A stretch of DNA of 64,000 nucleotides from Corythucha ciliata (GCA_038030265.1 CM075940.1:10602001-10666000); one strand, 5' to 3'. Positions 11,111 through 22,330 are shown, counted from the stretch's first letter. Notes: generated from the sequence alone by a model not told the origin. A program made the numbers and translations.

Positions 11111-11989
11111 CCGAGGGGCACCAAAAACCAATTTTAAAAAATGATAATTTATCACTGTAGGCTCAGTGGGCCAATTCTTGGCCCGCGGGCCCTGGGTTGG
11201 CCACCCCTGTCCTAGATCATAAGAAACATCCTCTACAGGATGCCAGACACGATCAAATGATCCGGTGGGCTCCCGGACTATAAAGTATTTTTCGGACGAA
11301 TCCTATTACTATATCCGGATATTTGGTTGGTTCCAGTTAGTCTTGCGCTTACTGCAGTCGGGCTGAAATTGATTCCCGGCGAATCCTAACCACCTGAACG
11401 CGTCTGTGATCCATTTCTCCTAATTTAACGCATTCTATTGCATTAAACAATCATTGGATTGTCGCTAACGAGTGATTCATCTACCACCTGGATGGTTCTC
11501 TGAATTCCGAACATAATTTCCTGCGAAATCTAGAACTAAATCTAACACTTACGAAAGGAGGTAGAAATTTAGCACTTGGTGTGTACACATTCGCTAAAAA
11601 TTACGAGAAAATTGTAAGACATAATGTTTCAACCCCATGTTATCCACTTAAAACGGGATTTTACCACCCGAAAGTACAATTCAGAGCGAGTTTTACCACC
11701 TGAGAAATCATTCACCGAATTTTGGGGGGTGTGAGAAAGTGGGTACGTAAAAATGAGTTTTGCTGTGCGGTTGGACAGCGATATTAGCTCTTTTCGACGA
11801 TTTTCAGCCCATCCGACCTGGGGCCGTTAGGAAAAACTCACGTGAGGTGGTCGCTATGGTGAGATAGTTTTATTTGTGATGTACCGTCACTGGATTTAGC
11901 GTGCGAGAATTTTTTTTTTTTTTTTTTCTCGACATTTCTGACTGGGGCCCCTGGAAAATGGAACGTTGTATAGGTGATCAGCAAAGAGA
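11111..11989. other. Unassigned interval between array blocks
   Basis: No coding signal was found. A run of about 19 T lies near 11911-11929. This separates the plus array ending at 11110 from the minus array beginning at about 11990. The last part (CTGGAAAATGGAACGTTGTA...GATCAGCAAAGAGAA, about 11950-11992) resembles the centre of the foldback at 35120-35150. Confidence 0.45.
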
Positions 11990-13060
11990 AGGTATGGCTG
12001 AATACGCAATTTAGCCTACAAAAGCGCTATTTTGAATCATAAAATTGTGAGAAAACGCGCCTTCTGCTGGTAACTTAGCGGCTAAAATAAATAAAATTCG
12101 CTAATCCCAAGTTTCTTCAGGTCCTTGAGCCGATAAAGTTGAGAACAATGGAATATTGAGAGCAAAGGGTACCCCGCATTAAGGGGGGATTTTTTCGGAA
12201 GTAGGCGGTAATCATTTGGGACCAAAAAAGAACATTTTTACCGAAGCGCGATTGTCCAAAATGGGGTTTCTTACCGAATTATCGTCAAAAACGTCGTTTT
12301 TTGGCCATTATTAATTATTTATTTTTCCCGAAAACAGATTCACACGAATCTTGTTCCTACACAACTATAACTGTCATACATGGTAAATAAATTTACAATT
12401 AATGAATCATTTTCCTCCTTGATCAACGTTTTCGGGAAAAATAAATAATAAATAATGGTAAAAACGACGTTTTTGACGATAATTCGGTAAGAAAACCCAT
12501 TTTGGACAAACGCGCTTCGATAAAAATTTTCTTTTTTGGTCCCAAATGATTATCGCCTGCTTCCGAAAAAATCCCGGTTAAGGGACTTTTGACCCCCCTT
12601 AATGCGGGGTACCCTTTCTCGAATATGATAATTATAATGTAGATGCGCACTAATATGCTGCTCTTGGGGCCAGTAAACGTAACAAAAAGTTTGGAAAAAG
12701 CGCCAATATCCGTGGCTAAAACTGCGAAAAAACGTTCATTTGTGGTTTCTCGACGCAAATTCCGGACTAAAATGAAGAAAAAATTGCTCTTTTCGCAGTG
12801 GATAAGGGCCACTTTACGAATAAAATGAGAACAAAAATTCTAACGTGCTTTTCTTTGGCCAAACTCGTGGCTGAAATGGTGAAAAAGAGCTAATTCAAAG
12901 CTGTAAAAAAAAAAAAAAACAAAAAAAAACGCCTTTAATTGAAAACAAAAAACAAGAAAAAACGCTAGGTAGGGCTGAAATTAAGAGTGGGGCTTAAAAT
13001 GGAAAATTCTCTACGGAAATTGCAAAAAACCATAATTCACGAAATTAAGAAAAATTATTA
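11990..13060 (-). repeat. Family A array, minus orientation, interrupted by a TIR element
   Basis: The units are reverse complements of family A (GCTAAAAT...GAGAAAACGC). Landmarks shared with 35311 and 43583 occur in order: CTAATATGCTGCTCTTGGGG at about 12648, GTGGCTAAAACTG at about 12711, CGTTCATTTGTGGTTTCTCG at about 12732. A 454-bp inverted-repeat element (12164-12617) splits the block. The block ends where a gypsy integrase fragment starts at 13062. Confidence 0.82.
12164..12617. mobile_element. Non-autonomous DNA element with ~180-bp terminal inverted repeats
   Basis: The ends read AAAGGGTACCCCGCATTAAG and its reverse complement. The arms stay complementary for about 180 bp (12164-12344 against 12427-12617), apart from point changes and a ~19-bp indel near the left end, and surround an ~80-bp loop. 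There is no coding capacity. The target duplication is unclear because the flanks are repetitive. The superfamily is not assigned. Confidence 0.8.
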
Positions 13061-13061
13061 A

Positions 13062-13353
13062 GGATAACGACGGACCAGGGAAGACAATTTGGACAATTTG
13101 AATCACACCTCTTCTCGAAATTAACGAAACTTTTCGGAATACAACGCATCCGTACGACACCTTACCACCCACACGCCAACGGTACAATAGAATGATGGCA
13201 CCGGACACTGAAAACAGCGCTGACTGCTCGCCTCAATACCAAAAACCAGCGGACAAAAATTCTGCCTACCGTCTTGCTCGGACTCCGCTCAGCAGTCAGA
13301 CAAGACGAAGCAAAGAGCACTGCAGAACTTCTCTACGGACAACCCTTGCGACT
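13062..13353 (+). pseudogene. Orphan Ty3/gypsy integrase core fragment
   Basis: Translation gives [12 protein letters not shown] (second catalytic Asp), [16 protein letters not shown] (catalytic Glu), then one in-frame TGA, then WHRTLKTAL and ...ELLYGQPLRLP. It begins at the motif position where the copy at 4593 breaks off, and is preceded directly by minus-orientation family A repeat. It lacks the rest of the element on both sides. Confidence 0.88.
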
Positions 13354-13449
13354 TCCCCCATTCATGTTTTTTTCATGTTTCAGAACCTCTAGAACACGAA
13401 TTCAGTGGTCTCCGGAATTCATATATATATATATATTTACGGCCGTTTT

Positions 13450-13979
13450 CTTGTTAGCACGATAACTCTCGTAGAAGTTAATTTAGCTGAACGCGGTTTG
13501 GCACAAAAATCAGTAGTCATAAGACCCCGGTCGGTATTGCATTTGGGCCAAATCAGTCAAGGTAGAGGGGGGGGGGAATAGGGCTTGAAATGGTCTAAAA
13601 ATCACTACAAATCACCAGTTGATTCTAGATGCGTCATATTCGGTACGAATACTTCATATTATACTAGCCTTTGATTCCCGTTTTAATTTTTTGAAAAAGT
13701 CAAGGTGGAGGGGGTGGTGCCTCCGGAGTGGAAGTAAGTGTGTGGTCTTGTTAGCACGATAACTCTCGTAGAAGTTAATTTAGCGGAACGCGGTTTGGCA
13801 CAAAAATCAGTAATCATACGACCTCGTTTGGTATTGAATTGGGGCAAATCGGTCGACTTGGTTGGGAGGGGGGTAATATGGCTTGAACTGGTAAAGAAAT
13901 CACTACAAATCACCAGTTGATTCCAGAAGCATTATATTCGGTACGATGATTTCATTTTGAAGTAGCCTTTGATTCCCAT
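13450..13979 (+). repeat. Two direct copies of a ~230-bp sequence
   Basis: Copies at about 13450-13680 and 13748-13979, offset by about 299 bp, share GTTAGCACGATAACTCTCGT, GCGGTTTGGCACAAAAATCAG, CACTACAAATCACCAGTTGA and GCCTTTGATTCCC. They differ at scattered positions, so the duplication is not recent. No coding role was seen. Confidence 0.8.
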
Positions 13980-14177
13980 TAAGTTCAGCTTAAACAAACC
14001 CGGCAGCAAACAGTACGAGGGAGGGTCAAACATTAACGAAACAAATCATGGTCTCAACATTACTACTTCTGGGACGGCTTACGGTATCCGTATCAAAATG
14101 AAATGCACTCTTTCCGACCGCCAGCTGCCGGAGCGAAATTTTTTGAAAATAGGAATGCGCAATTTTTGGTACAATTT

Positions 14178-15085
14178 TTAAAGGTAATTTTGCAGTCTTA
14201 TTACGAGAAGAACGTGGGGAGGAAGTGCTTTGTTAGGCACACAGCTGTGTCGAGGTATTGCTAGGTCCGCTGATTGTAAGATGAGATTGGAAAATTCTTG
14301 AATTACTAAGTCAACATATGACGTGGATGCTATTTCAGGGTGGGGATTTACGTTGTTAGATAAATGGGTCGCAAAGGAGGACCAATTCGCTTCACGAAAT
14401 TTAAATTGTTGGGTAAACGGAGCTCCAGAAAATTTATAATTAACTTTGAACATTATTGGGTTATGATCCGTGTTTAGTTGAGAAATGCTTTCAATAGAGG
14501 AGATATTTGGGATATGTTTAGCAAGGACGATCTCCAGTACAATGGGTCTTTTCGGTTCAGGCAGGTAATAGGTTGGGGCTTCAGGCGAGAGGATGTCAAA
14601 GGAAAAACGGTGAGAAGAATGATAGAAGACTTTCCCAGCAGCATTATTACGAGAGCAGTGCCAAGAAATATGCGTCGCGTTTAGATCACCCATAACACGC
14701 GAGAACCAATTGACAAAAGACTACGGAGGTCGTTTTGAAAGTGTTGACTTTTTGGGGGTCTGTACACAGAAATTACGTGATACGAACAGTTACCGAGAAA
14801 TAAAGTTACACCCATCGCTTCAAAAGCGGAAAGCTTAGGAAGTCCAAGTTCCTTATGATTGATTAATAGAATTGTGAACTAGAAGAGCCACTCCCCTCCC
14901 CCCTCGACTGTCACGGTCTTTCCTATAAACTGCAAAGCCAGGCATTTCGAAGCGTTTTGTATTATCAAGTCTAGTGTCATTTAAAGAACAAATGCGGACT
15001 TTGCTGTTTATTATTATGGAAAGAAGCTCGTCTTTTTTATCTTTTATTGTGCAGCAGTTCCACTGAAGGAATTTAGTATTTGTTT
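14178..15085 (-). pseudogene. LINE (Jockey/CR1-type) endonuclease domain fragment
   Basis: The apurinic-type endonuclease nicks target DNA in non-LTR retrotransposition. In order on the minus strand: NTKFLQWNCC (N-terminal Asn strand, about 15055-15085), SLNDTRLDNTKRF (the Glu motif position reads Asp), VYRKDR, VISVYRPPKS, then GDLNATHISWHC (Asp/Asn active-site strand), and TDHNPIMF (C-terminal His motif). Frame changes occur between about 14770 and 14900. No reverse transcriptase follows, so only the 5' half survives. Confidence 0.82.
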
Positions 15086-15238
15086 GTGGTGTGATGAGTT
15101 GACATTTAAACTTGATTGAAAAATGAGAATAAACCTTCGATTAAAACTGTAACTTTAGAAATCATATCAGAGGATGCTTTAAATTTAGTGATTATTTGTT
15201 GAATTTTGTTCAGAACAAATCCATGACATTCGAACAGT

Positions 15239-17165
15239 CAGTGGCGTAGGTAGGAATTTGTCCTGGGGGGGATCAGATTGAAATCTCGTAAGGGTGAGGG
15301 GAGGGGGGTAATTTCACGTTTTAGTCATCATTCCACCTAGCCAGCACACTCTTGAATCTGGACATCTTGCTGGCCTCATCATAGCCTCAATCTCTCAGTT
15401 AGTGGCGATTTTTGGGCTCTACCCGCAAATTAGAGCTTTTCTCAATTTTGGCCGAGTGTATCGTTCTTCTCAATTTCAGCCGCAGATTAGCGGTTTTGCC
15501 CCACCCCCCTCCCATAGCCATGAATTTGCGCATTTTCTCAACTTTAGCAGCAAAGTATCGTTTCAGCGTTTACCGATTTTTTAAATTTTTTTACTAGGGG
15601 ATTAGCACTTTTCTCAGTTTTAGCTGGTAGGGGGACTTTTCACGAATTAGGATTTTTTTGGTTCACCATACGCAATGCATGAGCGATTTTTCTCAGTTTA
15701 CTCGCGAATTAGCGGTTTCTTCGCCTATTGCCATAAATTGGCGCTTTTTTTCAATTTCAGCCTGAAAAGTTGCTTTCAGAATCCGTAAATTTGCGTGTAT
15801 TCAGTTTTTGGCGCAAATTATAATTTTTCTCAATTTCAACCACGAATTAGCGCTTTTTTAAAATTGTAGCGGCGACACGTTGTAGCGTTTCAAACCTTTG
15901 AATTAGCGAATTTTCTCAATTTCAGTCACAAATTGGCGTTTAGCGCAATTTTAGCTGTAAATTGGCGATTTTTCCATTTTTAGCCGCAAATTAGCAATTT
16001 TATCAATTTTTAGGCTTAAAATTAACCTTTCTCTTAATTTTGACCAGACTGATCATTTCATTTTCCAAATATTACCCGCAAATTAGCGGTTTTTCACATT
16101 TTACCACCGCTTTAGCAAAACTATATAACTTTTGTCGGTATAGATTATTGCTTCTTTTCAGTTCTAGCCGTGAATTAGCGTATTTTTTAACATTATACTA
16201 CAGCCATACATGAATTTGCCATTTTTCTGAATTTTAGCCACAACAATGCCTTCAGAAAGTGCGAATTTAAATTATAAATGAAAATTTTTTTTTCAAACCT
16301 ATTTCAAACCAAAGAATGTACATCTATCCATCCATTTCTGTCAAGAAATCATTATTTTTAAATTATAAATTTCACGGCACTTAATTCGAGAATTAGTGAT
16401 GTTTCTCAATTTTAGCAGCGAATTTTCGCTTTTTCTAAATTTTAGCAGCGTTGTAGCGTTTCCAACCCGTGCATTTCCTACCGAGTTTTGTCCAGTTTTT
16501 CCAAGAATTGGCGTTTGACTCAATTTAAGCTGCAAATTAGCAATTTGTCCTTTTTTTAAACTGAGAATTAGCACTTTTCCCCAATTTGAACTGGAAATTA
16601 ACGTTTTTTGAAAGAGAGAGAGGGTGGGAGAAAGCGTTTATTTTCAGACATTTTTACATAGAACACTATTGCTCTAAGGCTAAGAAGCCTTCTGGAGCAT
16701 ATTTATCGAAGCTGGAGACTATAATGAAAATCATGTGAAGAATCAGGTACCTGCAAGTAACATAATAGTCAACTAAATTGAAAATATTTAAAAAATTAGT
16801 ATGTAAATGAATAGAGTAAAATAATGGTGAACAAAATTTTTAAATCTCATCTCTCATACTTCGAAGCACTGTACACGACTATACGCGAAGGGTCGATTTT
16901 ACCCCATTTCAGTTGTGAATTTGCCATTTTTGTCCAATTTTAACCTGAAAGCGTCTTTTATTTATCAATATTATAGCGTTTTTTCTCAACTATTTTAACC
17001 GGTGGGTTTGCCCAAATACAACACTTTTGCGTTGATTTCCACAATTTATTCGAAGAATGGCCTCCATGTACCGTGAATCAGCGATTTTTTTCTTGATTTT
17101 CGTTTGGAAGTTGCATCGCGAGACCAAGAATCAGCGCTTTTTAGCAGCTATAGCCTCGAATATTA
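15239..17165 (+). repeat. Family A array, plus orientation
   Basis: It begins with CAGTGGCGTAGGTAGGAATT, a typical hAT-like terminal sequence also seen at 33532 and 60618, followed by a G-rich patch. The ~30-bp units run from about 15395, with GTTGCTTTCAGAATCCG at about 15770. A unit-poor stretch with GAGAGAGAGAGGG occupies about 16610-16890; units resume and stop at about 17165 near the gag start of the next gypsy copy. Confidence 0.82.
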
Positions 17166-17189
17166 CCGATTTTTGTCTAATAGAGGGTC

Positions 17190-17920
17190 CGGGGCTTCCT
17201 CCTTTTTGGCGATCCAATGTTGCTCCCTGGTTTTGCCAAGTAGAAGCTAATTTCCGATTGTTGTGGGGTGTATGGAAGGTGAGGTACTAACTCAAGTAAG
17301 CGACGTTGTAACAAACCCTCCGCCAAACGATAAGTACCAACAGCTACAAAGAAAAACTAATTCAGCGCTTTACAGAGTCACGAAACCAACAAGTTCAACA
17401 GTTGGTTCGAGGCCTCGAACTTAGTGACGATCGCCCATCCGCCTTGCTGCGCCGCATAAAGGAAATTGCGAACGGCGATATTTGAGACGAAGTTTTAAAA
17501 ACTGTGTGGATGGATCGACTTCCCGTCGCCGTCCGCCAAGTTTTATCGGCTATTCTTGAAACCGAGCTTTCTGAAATAGCAAATCTTGCAGATAATGTCA
17601 TGGAGGTAACACCCCACGACGTTTAGCACTGACCAAACAACAAAAATAATACATTTCTTCAACCCAAAACAACGTCCACGGAACACTTTCCTTACTAATG
17701 GAAAAACTCACCGCGCTTACTCTCTTGGTGGAAAATATCCAGGAAACAGTGTCACAAATGAATAAACAAATATTTCGTTCTCGCCAACGCTGTCTTTCAC
17801 CTCGCTTGGAAGTAAAAAAGGATGGCCTATGCTGGTATCATGAAAAATTCGGCACTCGGGCGTCTTCGTGCAAAAAAGGTTGTCTTTTCTTTTCCAAACA
17901 GGGAAACGAATAAAACCGAG
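17190..17920 (+). pseudogene. Gypsy gag capsid and nucleocapsid, frameshifted
   Basis: LPPFWRSNVAPWFCQVEANF (about 17193) is the capsid start. It continues in other frames with RFTESRNQQVQQLVRGLELS and DRPSALLRRIKEIANGDI, then a stop, then EVLKTVWMDRLPVAVRQVL. The nucleocapsid LCWYHEKFGTRASSCKKGC (17827-17883) matches the YH/FG/C/C pattern of the copy at 6945. Only short open pieces remain. Confidence 0.85.
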
Positions 17921-17949
17921 TGTTGCGACGGCTAACACTTTGGCTCAAG

Positions 17950-18208
17950 GATCATGCCGTCTATTTTTACACGACAAAACATTAAACCTCACTTTCCTTA
18001 TCGATTCAGGTTCGGACGTGTCGTATTGTTCCACCAACAGAAAGTGGCAGACGTAATGCAAGTCACCATACCACAACTTTGTACGCGGCAAACGGTACTA
18101 AAATTAAGTCGTACGGCACGAAATCCCTTGATTCTAAACCTGAACATGGCTCACAAAGTACGGCATACATTCATTGTCGCTGACGTCAACAGCCCTATCA
18201 TCGGCGCC
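17950..18208 (+). pseudogene. Gypsy aspartic protease, interrupted by MITE
   Basis: The active-site strand is TFLIDSGSDVSYC (D-S-G), and the domain ends with TFIVADVNSPIIGA. The frame shifts once near 18010. The coding sequence is cut immediately after IIGA by the insertion at 18211; what follows the MITE resumes in the protease/RT linker. Confidence 0.82.
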
Positions 18209-18210
18209 TA

Positions 18211-18475
18211 AAGTACGCGACACGAAATAAGGCGGGTGTGACTCATCGGCCCTCCCATGCCCTGTTGCCACTGCGTGCGTTGTGGGTGGTGATGTGGGGT
18301 GGGGTTTTACGAACGCTCACCGGCTCACAGCTCTCCAAAGTGACAACGATGGGAGCGCAACGTTGCCAGCTATGGGTGTAGACTTGAGCTTTTCATCGCA
18401 TCTTTGGGACTATAATGCGCAACGTTGGTTTTTTAGTCGATGAGTCACACCCGCCTTATTTCGTGTCGCGTACTT
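18211..18475. mobile_element. 265-bp MITE with perfect 38-bp terminal inverted repeats
   Basis: The termini AAGTACGCGACACGAAATAA (18211) and its reverse complement (ending 18475) are identical over 38 bp and are flanked by TA on both sides (18209-18210, 18476-18477). That pattern is typical of Tc1/mariner-mobilised elements. The internal 189 bp is non-coding. The perfect arms suggest it is young compared with its gypsy host. Confidence 0.9.
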
Positions 18476-18639
18476 TAGTCGATAAATCTCGGAAGTACTC
18501 CACTTCAGGCACAATTGTCAAAATTTATTCTTTTCAATTATCGACTATTGATAAATCAACAATTTAATGGAAATTACTTAAACAGTATCCCTCTATTACA
18601 GACGATTCGTTTAAGCACTTTAGCGGAAAACATTCCACG

Positions 18640-19480
18640 GTTCACTTCACCTATCGCCTCCTATCGCGTCCACTGCACGTAGCTTGCCACCAGAAAAACT
18701 AAAAGCGGCCAAAGCTGAATTTCAAGCAATGCTTGAGCAAGGTCTATGTCGTCCTTCAATGAGTACCTGGTCCAGTCCATTCCATCTTGTGCCAAAACTG
18801 GACGGGAAATGACGCGCTTGCGGTGACTATCGCCGCTTAATTTCAATCACAAAACCAGACAGGTATCCCGTTCCAATTTTACAGGATTGTAACGGCTTAA
18901 AGGAAAAAGTTTCTTTTCCAAACTTGATTTGACTAGAGCATACCAACAAATTCCTATCAACCCCGAGGACATTAAAAAAACTGCCATTGTGACTTCTTTT
19001 GGGTTGTTTGAATTTCCATTCATGAATTACGGGTTAAGTAATGCTACAGCTACGTTTCAGCGGTTTTCCTTTTATATTTTCGTATTTAGATGACCTTCTT
19101 GTAGCATCCGACGACGAGAAACAACACTTCGAACACCTACGCATCCTTTTCGACCGCCTCTCGAAATTTGGTCTTAAAATTAATCCTTCGAAATGCGAAT
19201 TTGAAAAATAAAGTTTACAGTTTTTAGGTCACCTTATCACTACCAAAGGCATAACCCCGTTACCTAGCAAAGTTCAACTCATTAACGTTTTCCCTCGTCC
19301 CAAAACCGCTCCTCAATTAAGAAGATTCCTGGGGATGGCCAACTTTTATAATCGTTTCATCCCTCACATGGCAACCATGCAAATTCCCAGACACGAAGTT
19401 TGCCAAGGAAAAACAAAGAACGACAAAACGCCTCTTTTCTGGTCTACTTCACAAGAAACAGTTTTTAATTATATTTAACG
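18640..19480 (+). pseudogene. Gypsy reverse transcriptase, multiple stops and frameshifts
   Basis: Recognisable pieces are KAAKAEFQAMLEQGLCRPSM, WSSPFHLVPKLDGK followed by a stop, [60 protein letters not shown], and the catalytic loop [13 protein letters not shown] (about 19085-19120). The thumb FLGHLITTKGITPLPSKVQ follows. At least three frame changes make it inactive. Confidence 0.88.
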
Positions 19481-19499
19481 CACTACAGCTCAAGCTACG

Positions 19500-19940
19500 T
19501 TTTTGGCCCATCCACTGCCTAGTGCACCTTTGTCGATCACAACGGATGCTTCGGACATAGCTATGGGTGGGGTAATCCATCAGTTGGTAAATGGAATCCA
19601 AACCTCTCGGTTTCTTCTCTAGAAAACGCTATTCGACATACGACCGAGAACTATTTGCAGTCTACTCCACAATCAAGCATTTTAGATTTTTGTTGGAGGG
19701 TCAAAATGTCTGTATTTATACGGACCATAAGCCACTAATGTATGCTTTCCAGCAAAGACCCGAAAAAGCGTCGCCTCGCCAACTTTGACACTTGGAACTC
19801 ATTTCACAGTTTTCTACAGAAATTAAACATTTACCAGGTTGCCGACTGTTTGTCACTCATCGAAGAGATTCAAATTCCTTCGGCAATTGATTTTGATGCC
19901 ATGAGTCGTCAACAGGACGAAGACCATGAACTTCAATAAG
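19500..19940 (+). pseudogene. Gypsy RNase H
   Basis: LSITTDASDIAMGGVIHQLV holds the first catalytic Asp; RYSTYDRELFAVYSTIKHF holds the Glu; CIYTDHKPLMYAFQQ holds the second Asp (19590-19790). The frame changes twice within the domain and once after it. The stretch to 19940 is the linker toward integrase. Confidence 0.88.
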
Positions 19941-20059
19941 GAATAAACGAATTCCCTTCTCACTTCTCAAAATTCATTCCGGTCGCTGCCAATCGTCCTG
20001 TCATTTGGTGACACAACAACCGGAAATATCAGACCTTTCGTTCCCACATCCCTTCGGCG

Positions 20060-20508
20060 TCAAGTCTTTGATGAAATTCACGCACCTACTCATCCTGGCA
20101 TTCGTGATACTGTAAAAGAAGTTTGTCTACGTTACTTTTGGCCTAGTATGAGAAAAGATTGTACACAATGGGCGCGAACATGCCTCCACTGTCAACGTCG
20201 CAAAATTTTCTGTTTTGGGGTTCCGAAAAACATCACCACGGACCAGGGACGTCAATTCGACCGCCTTTTTCGAGAAACAACTCAAAATCCTCGGAATAAG
20301 TCGTATTCGTACCACTAGCTACCACCCACAAAGCAATGGGCTAATTGAAAGTTGGCACCGATCTCTAAAAACAGCAATCATCTGCCACGCATCCAACAAA
20401 TGGAGTGAAAACCTTCCAATGATTTTGTTGCACCTTCGATCTGCCATCAAAGAAGATTTAGGTGTCTCTGCAGCCGATCTTGTCTATGATCAACCAATGC
20501 GTCTTCCT
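20060..20508 (+). pseudogene. Gypsy integrase N-terminal finger and core with internal deletion
   Basis: The zinc finger HAPTHPGIRDT...WARTCLHCQRRKI is followed at about 20210 by [18 protein letters not shown], so about 70 residues containing the first catalytic Asp are missing. The second Asp (TTDQGRQF) and the Glu (SYHPQSNGLIESWHRSLK) are present. The open frame is cut by a retroposon at 20509 and resumes after the duplicated target at 21585. Confidence 0.9.
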
Positions 20509-21568
20509 CCCGTGACGGACTTGATCCGTGTGAATGGCTACAAACCTTTCACGGGGTTCGTTTCCCCTATCGGGCGCGTCCCCCGGGTTGTGGATGGGGG
20601 GCCCCACGATTGGGCCGACCCGTGATACGGTGCGATGGTGGGTTGGGTCGGAATAAGGCGCACCGTGTGCTGTGGGGAGTCCGTTATCGGACACACCCAT
20701 TGGACATGGGGGCCGAATACGACCCCGTGGACAAACAACGGGTTAGGGGCTGTCCTGAGTCCGGGACAGAAGGGGGTGACGTCTCCTACCTCCTCTAGCT
20801 ATTCCTTCCCCCCCTCAAGACAAGGTGTTTGGTCCGTACCTAAGGTCTGCATGGCACAGGGGGCAAAGTGTGCTTTGAACGGACCCCCAGGGCACCGGCC
20901 GATCCCCTGGTGTAATAGGCAGGCCTCGGCGCTTACGGCATGCAGGGCTCTGCCGGCGGTGGACTTATATTACCCTGGCTTCTGGCAGGACCTTGAAGGG
21001 CTCACCCAGAAGTTTATATGAAGAACTCGGAAGGGGCTCAGAGAACCTTCCGTGAACGCCGCAGTCACCGGCTGCTCCGTCCATGGATACCACCGAGGTC
21101 AAACACGACATTGATGGGACCAGGGACGTACCTGTGGAGGGCAGTTCTAAGGAGCATACCCGCCGAGGGGAGTTTTTAAAAAAACATACCCTCGGCGGGC
21201 CGTTCTAAAGAACACTCCCCGGTGCAGGGGCTTATCTCTTCGAGTGCAACGCACTCGGCGCGCGCTAGCTCGTCATCCTTGTCACTCTTGTGCTCAAGGG
21301 TCCAGTTAGCGATTATCTCTTATCGCTTCTAAGAAGCGACGACCTCTAACCTTATTAAGAGGAGAGAGCTATCTTCGCAGGATCAGCATTTTCGGGCTTC
21401 ACACGCCTGATATGTTCCGCCCAGCGAGACTCTAGCTGAGGACCTCCTCAACCTCATACGGTTGAGACTAGACCAACCGATCCAAGAGCGGCACAATAAT
21501 CCACTTAGGATTCCGTACCTGGGGCGTGTGCCATGCCCCTGCTCTTGGATAGTGGAGGTAAAAAAAAA
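20509..21568 (+). mobile_element. 1060-bp poly-A retroposon inserted in gypsy integrase
   Basis: The 17-bp target AACCAATGCGTCTTCCT occurs at 20492-20508 and again at 21569-21585. The insert ends in an A tract next to the right copy, the signature of LINE-machinery retrotransposition. The insert is markedly G+C-rich compared with the A+T-rich surroundings. No RT or endonuclease was recognised; short open frames are GC-driven. It may be a SINE-like element or a 5'-plus-3' remnant of a LINE. Confidence 0.88.
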
Positions 21569-22111
21569 AACCAATGCGTCTTCCTGCAGATTTTTTTACC
21601 AAACCGTCCTGTGTTTCTCAGGGAGCTGATTTTCCTGAAATCGTAAAAAAAAAAGTTCAAACAACTATGCAAAACCTTCCAACGCCACAAATTTCAGACC
21701 AAACACACGCCACCATCACTGCAATCGGCGACACACGTATTTTTACGTCGAGAAGGCGTGAGACCACCTTTGCAACCGCTTTATGAAGGCCCCTTCCTCG
21801 TATTAAAAAAAAAAATAATAAATGACAAGTTTTACACCCTACAAATTAAGGGACAACCTAAAACAATTTCAATCGACCGATTAAAACCCGCACATGTCGA
21901 CAAAACCAAAGCTGGAGATGATTCCAGCTTACCAACTATAACTCTACATCCTCTGCTGTCTATTCTCAGAACGTCACCGACAAAACCGACAACTCTGGAA
22001 CGTCCCAATCGATCCGTGACATTCGCAGAAGAAATTAAAACTGCGATCATCAGGAGGGGAGATGTTGTGGCGGAAACAATTCACCCGACACATGTTGTTT
22101 ACAAAAAATAA
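21569..22111 (+). pseudogene. Gypsy integrase C-terminal domain
   Basis: After the insertion the frame resumes with integrase tail sequence, then, across a frame change, PLYEGPFLVLKKKIINDKFYTLQIKGQPKTISIDRLKPAH, the conserved chromatin/DNA-binding tail (GPFxV, I.. DRLKPA). It runs through the purine tract into the start of the presumed LTR. Confidence 0.85.
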
Positions 22112-22330
22112 ATAATTCTAATTGTCTTGTTAACCAAATTGGATTTTATTTTCTCCAAACCGCTGTAGGCATTTATTTTCCTCCTCGCCTGTATGTATAA
22201 ATTGATTCCTGACGTAAAACAACCCCTTGAGTTCTGCGATGATTTTCCTTTTCTGATTTTCAACTAACTAGTACGTTCTGGTAACTCGGGGGTAACTGTG
22301 GACAAATATTCATTAAAACAGCCCCAGCAG
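22063..22330 (+). repeat. Probable 3' LTR of the second gypsy element
   Basis: It begins TGTTGTGGCGGAAACA directly after the purine-rich tract. The right limit is uncertain (perhaps near TGTGTGCA at 22335-22342). The 5' LTR is absent, so the boundary cannot be checked inside the window. Confidence 0.45.

Larger units (their letters stand above)
17190..22330 (+). mobile_element. Second degraded Ty3/gypsy (Mag-like) element with two later insertions
   Basis: The order is gag, nucleocapsid, protease, RT, RNase H, integrase, integrase C-terminus and a probable 3' LTR starting after the purine tract AGGAGGGGA (22052-22061). It carries multiple stops and frameshifts. The 5' LTR is missing; gag abuts family A repeat. 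A MITE sits between protease and RT, and a poly-A retroposon sits in integrase. It is related to the copy at 4593-8056 but is an independent insertion on the opposite strand. Confidence 0.9.

Noticed and set aside
20610..21021. Open frames in the GC-rich retroposon as genes
   Set aside because: They overlap in several frames, have no domain, and arise from low stop frequency in GC-rich DNA.
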